Source of the DNA: Phycisphaerae bacterium
GTDB taxonomy: Bacteria > Planctomycetota > Phycisphaerae > UBA1845 > UTPLA1
NCBI GenBank assembly: GCA_016935885.1
Contig: JAFGQA010000412.1
Coordinates: forward strand, 1 to 8,101
Reading direction: 5' to 3'
Length of the DNA stretch: 8,101 nt
A program made the translations under genes and the position numbers. A model generated the notes under the pieces. It saw nothing but the letters and a program-made list of their open reading frames with translations, did no database searches and was not told the origin of the DNA. Below are positions 6,445 to 8,101 of this stretch, one piece after another; within the stretch, counting starts at the first letter, position 1, and the number at the start of each line of letters is the position of its first letter.

Positions 6445-7907
6445 CCGGAGCGGATGGGCGAGCCCCCCGTGTTTCGGTCCGCGTGGAACCGCATCCCGAC
6501 GAGCCGCGCCGCCGCTACGGGCTCGATCAAATCCTGCGCGTCATCGGGGTTCCTGCTACGTTCGAGCCCCAACCCCACACGACGATCTATTGCGGCTCGG
6601 ATCCACAGGTCGGCGGCGCGGCCGCGATCTGGATTTCCATCGACGAAAGCAGCCGTTTCCGCGACCGTCCACCGCGCGTCGTCGAGATGGATGGCGTGCC
6701 CATCCCCATTCGAGGCCCCCAGCCTACGTCTCTGTGGACCGGCAACCGCCTGGCGTTTGACGTTGCGCTCGCCGCAACCTTCTGGCTGACCCTCGAAAGC
6801 GAGCGATACGCTGCCCAACGGGACGCCCACGGCCGGGTCCCAGCCCCGGCCAGCCTGCTGGCCGCCGGCGGCTTGCTGGACCGCCCGCCGATTCACGCTT
6901 ACGCGCAACTCCTGGCCGACCGCCTAATGTCGTGCGGCGCGTGCACGCAAGCTAAAGTTGCCCCCCGATGGCCAAGTGGGAAGCGCTACGCCGTGGCCCT
7001 ATCTCACGATGTTGATGCTCCGGAAGTGCGGAGCCGGGTGCCTTCACTCCTCACGGAGCTGGCGCTGGGGGGCGGCCGTTCGCGGCGCCAAACCTACTGG
7101 GACCTCCGCGAGGAGATCTCCGCCCCGGGTTTCCGCGATACCTGTCTCACTCCGCCCGCGAGACGCCGTCAATGGGACTTTGCCAAGCTCTGCGCCCTCG
7201 AACAGCAACATGGCTTCCGATCGGCGTTGTATTTCTCTGTCGTCAACCGTCGCGTCGGCCATCATTGCGACGTTCCCTACGACGCCGCCCGGGCAAGATA
7301 TGGCAGGCTCTATCGCAGGCTCCTGACCGGTGGTTGGGAAGTCGGCCTCCACGCGGCCTACCTCACGTACGCCGGTCGGCCGTCCGCGGAGGCCCAATAC
7401 AGCCGCTTGGCCGAGTTGACCGGGAGGCCCATCGCCGGTGTCCGGCACCATTACCTGCAGCTTGCTGCGCGAGACCCTCTGCGCACGCTGCTTGCCCATG
7501 CCGCCGCCGGCGCCCTCTACGACACGACCGTTGGCTTCAATGATCGTCCAGGCTTTCGGCCCGGCGTCGCCCTGCCGTTTCAGCCGTACGGCACCGAAAC
7601 GGGCGCGGCCGGATCGTTCGTCGAACTCCCGATGTCCATCGCCGACATGCACCTTCCAAGGCACGACCAGGCGGCGGCGATCGACATGGTTGTCAAACAT
7701 CTTGAGACGGTGCGAGCGATTGGCGGCCTGGCCGTCCTGAATTGGCACGTCGGTAACTGGCACGCCGCCCCCGCCTGGCGCGAAAGCTACCGGACCGCCT
7801 GCCGGCTACTGGCCGACGATCCCGAGGCCTGGGTCGCCCTGCCGCGAGACATCGCCGCCCGGTGGGGCCGGCGAACGGAGACCCTGCACGGAGCATTCGC
7901 TGTATGA
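6441..7907 (+). CDS. Polysaccharide deacetylase-like protein with N-terminal accessory domain
   Basis: This is a 488-residue protein from GTG 6441, whose GTGA overlap with the preceding stop indicates translational coupling. GTG 6435 and 6483 are alternatives. The open frame continues upstream, but only as a shadow of the radical SAM gene. Residues about 25-165 form an accessory region (RRYGLDQILRVIG, IWISIDE, FDVALAATFWLTLESERY) like that preceding the deacetylase domain in a group of large polysaccharide-locus deacetylases (I think DUF7033). The catalytic part starts at YAVALSHDVDAP (183-194, Asp190 and Asp192). Next come FRSALYFSV (259-267), WEVGLHAAY (299-307, His304), GVRHHYLQL (333-341) and LYDTTVGFNDRPGFRPGVALPFQPY (359-383). 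LNWHVGNW (433-440) carries the final histidine. The second metal region shows one His rather than the NodB H-x3-H, which I believe is normal for this group. No signal peptide is seen. It differs clearly from the deacetylase at 1-503. Confidence 0.88.
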   Translation: MTGADGRAPRVSVRVEPHPDEPRRRYGLDQILRVIGVPATFEPQPHTTIYCGSDPQVGGAAAIWISIDESSRFRDRPPRVVEMDGVPIPIRGPQPTSLWTGNRLAFDVALAATFWLTLESERYAAQRDAHGRVPAPASLLAAGGLLDRPPIHAYAQLLADRLMSCGACTQAKVAPRWPSGKRYAVALSHDVDAPEVRSRVPSLLTELALGGGRSRRQTYWDLREEISAPGFRDTCLTPPARRRQWDFAKLCALEQQHGFRSALYFSVVNRRVGHHCDVPYDAARARYGRLYRRLLTGGWEVGLHAAYLTYAGRPSAEAQYSRLAELTGRPIAGVRHHYLQLAARDPLRTLLAHAAAGALYDTTVGFNDRPGFRPGVALPFQPYGTETGAAGSFVELPMSIADMHLPRHDQAAAIDMVVKHLETVRAIGGLAVLNWHVGNWHAAPAWRESYRTACRLLADDPEAWVALPRDIAARWGRRTETLHGAFAV

Positions 7908-7955
7908 TACTGCGCCACTGCGGCGTCGAGCTCCGGTCGGCGGCCGGCGGCGCCG

Positions 7956-8101
7956 TTGATCCGTGTCCTCGTCGCGCCGCCCGGCAAGGCCGATCGCGAA
8001 GACGGGAGAGGCCCCCGCGAGCCGGACCGTCTCCGGCCCGGTCGATCAGAGGGCATCGCCGCGGCAAGCCGCCCCACACCCGGCACGCTTGCCCCTCACA
8101 C
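7956..8101 (+). CDS. Possible start of a further gene (partial, very uncertain)
   Basis: From TTG 7956 an open frame reads LIRVLVAPPGKADRED to begin with. This has the hydrophobic beta-strand and glycine turn of a glycosyltransferase or sugar-nucleotide enzyme N-terminus, but the next 30 residues are Arg/Pro/Gly-rich and unconvincing. A competing start, ATG 7904, overlaps the deacetylase stop as ATGA and opens another frame to the window end, but its product is Arg-rich and low in hydrophobic residues. All frames stay open mainly because GC is high. The stretch 7908-8101 could equally be non-coding. Confidence 0.15.
   Translation, partial: MIRVLVAPPGKADREDGRGPREPDRLRPGRSEGIAAASRPTPGTLAPH

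Noticed and set aside
7693..8086. Minus-strand ORFs of about 100-128 codons at the right edge.
   Set aside because: Arg/Pro/Gly-rich products typical of antisense frames in GC-rich DNA, overlapping the deacetylase 3' end.

Overview
This looks like a chromosomal surface- or exopolysaccharide locus from a GC-rich bacterium, most probably a member of the Planctomycetota or a close relative. The lineage call is an inference. It rests on high GC throughout, on the gene content, and on intergenic hairpins of the GTGCCACTGGC / GCCCGTGGCAC / GCCCACGGAT...ATCCGTGGGC type, which I recall from planctomycete intergenic DNA. No rRNA or other phylogenetic marker is present.

Layout. Positions 1-503 (minus strand) carry the 5' part of a NodB-type polysaccharide deacetylase of the DUF3473/exosortase-associated type, cut by the window edge. 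Positions 504-975 are a divergent intergenic region with four copies of a 28-bp tandem repeat and several short hairpins. On the plus strand a first cluster follows: a Wzt-like ABC transporter ATPase with a C-terminal carbohydrate-binding-type domain (976-2208), a GNAT-fold acyltransferase (2245-3384) and a PaaK/CapK-type adenylate-forming ligase (3362-4783). A non-coding gap of about 425 bp with two strong hairpins (4784-5208) separates this from a second unit: a lysine 2,3-aminomutase (KamA)-family radical SAM protein (5209-6444) and a second, unrelated-subtype polysaccharide deacetylase (6441-7907), overlapping by 4 bp. The last 194 bp are unresolved; a gene may begin there.

How the genes may work together. 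The ABC ATPase points to export of a finished polysaccharide, but its membrane partner (Wzm) is not in the window. The two deacetylases would remove N- or O-acetyl groups from the glycan. The GNAT, ligase and radical SAM proteins form an unusual set. A KamA-like enzyme could make or rearrange an amino acid, the PaaK-like enzyme could activate a carboxylic acid, and the GNAT could transfer an acyl group to an amino sugar. That reading as one modification pathway is a hypothesis from gene order only; each enzyme's family assignment is much firmer than the shared pathway.

No tRNA, rRNA, CRISPR array, transposase, phage gene, convincing promoter or classical rho-independent terminator was seen.
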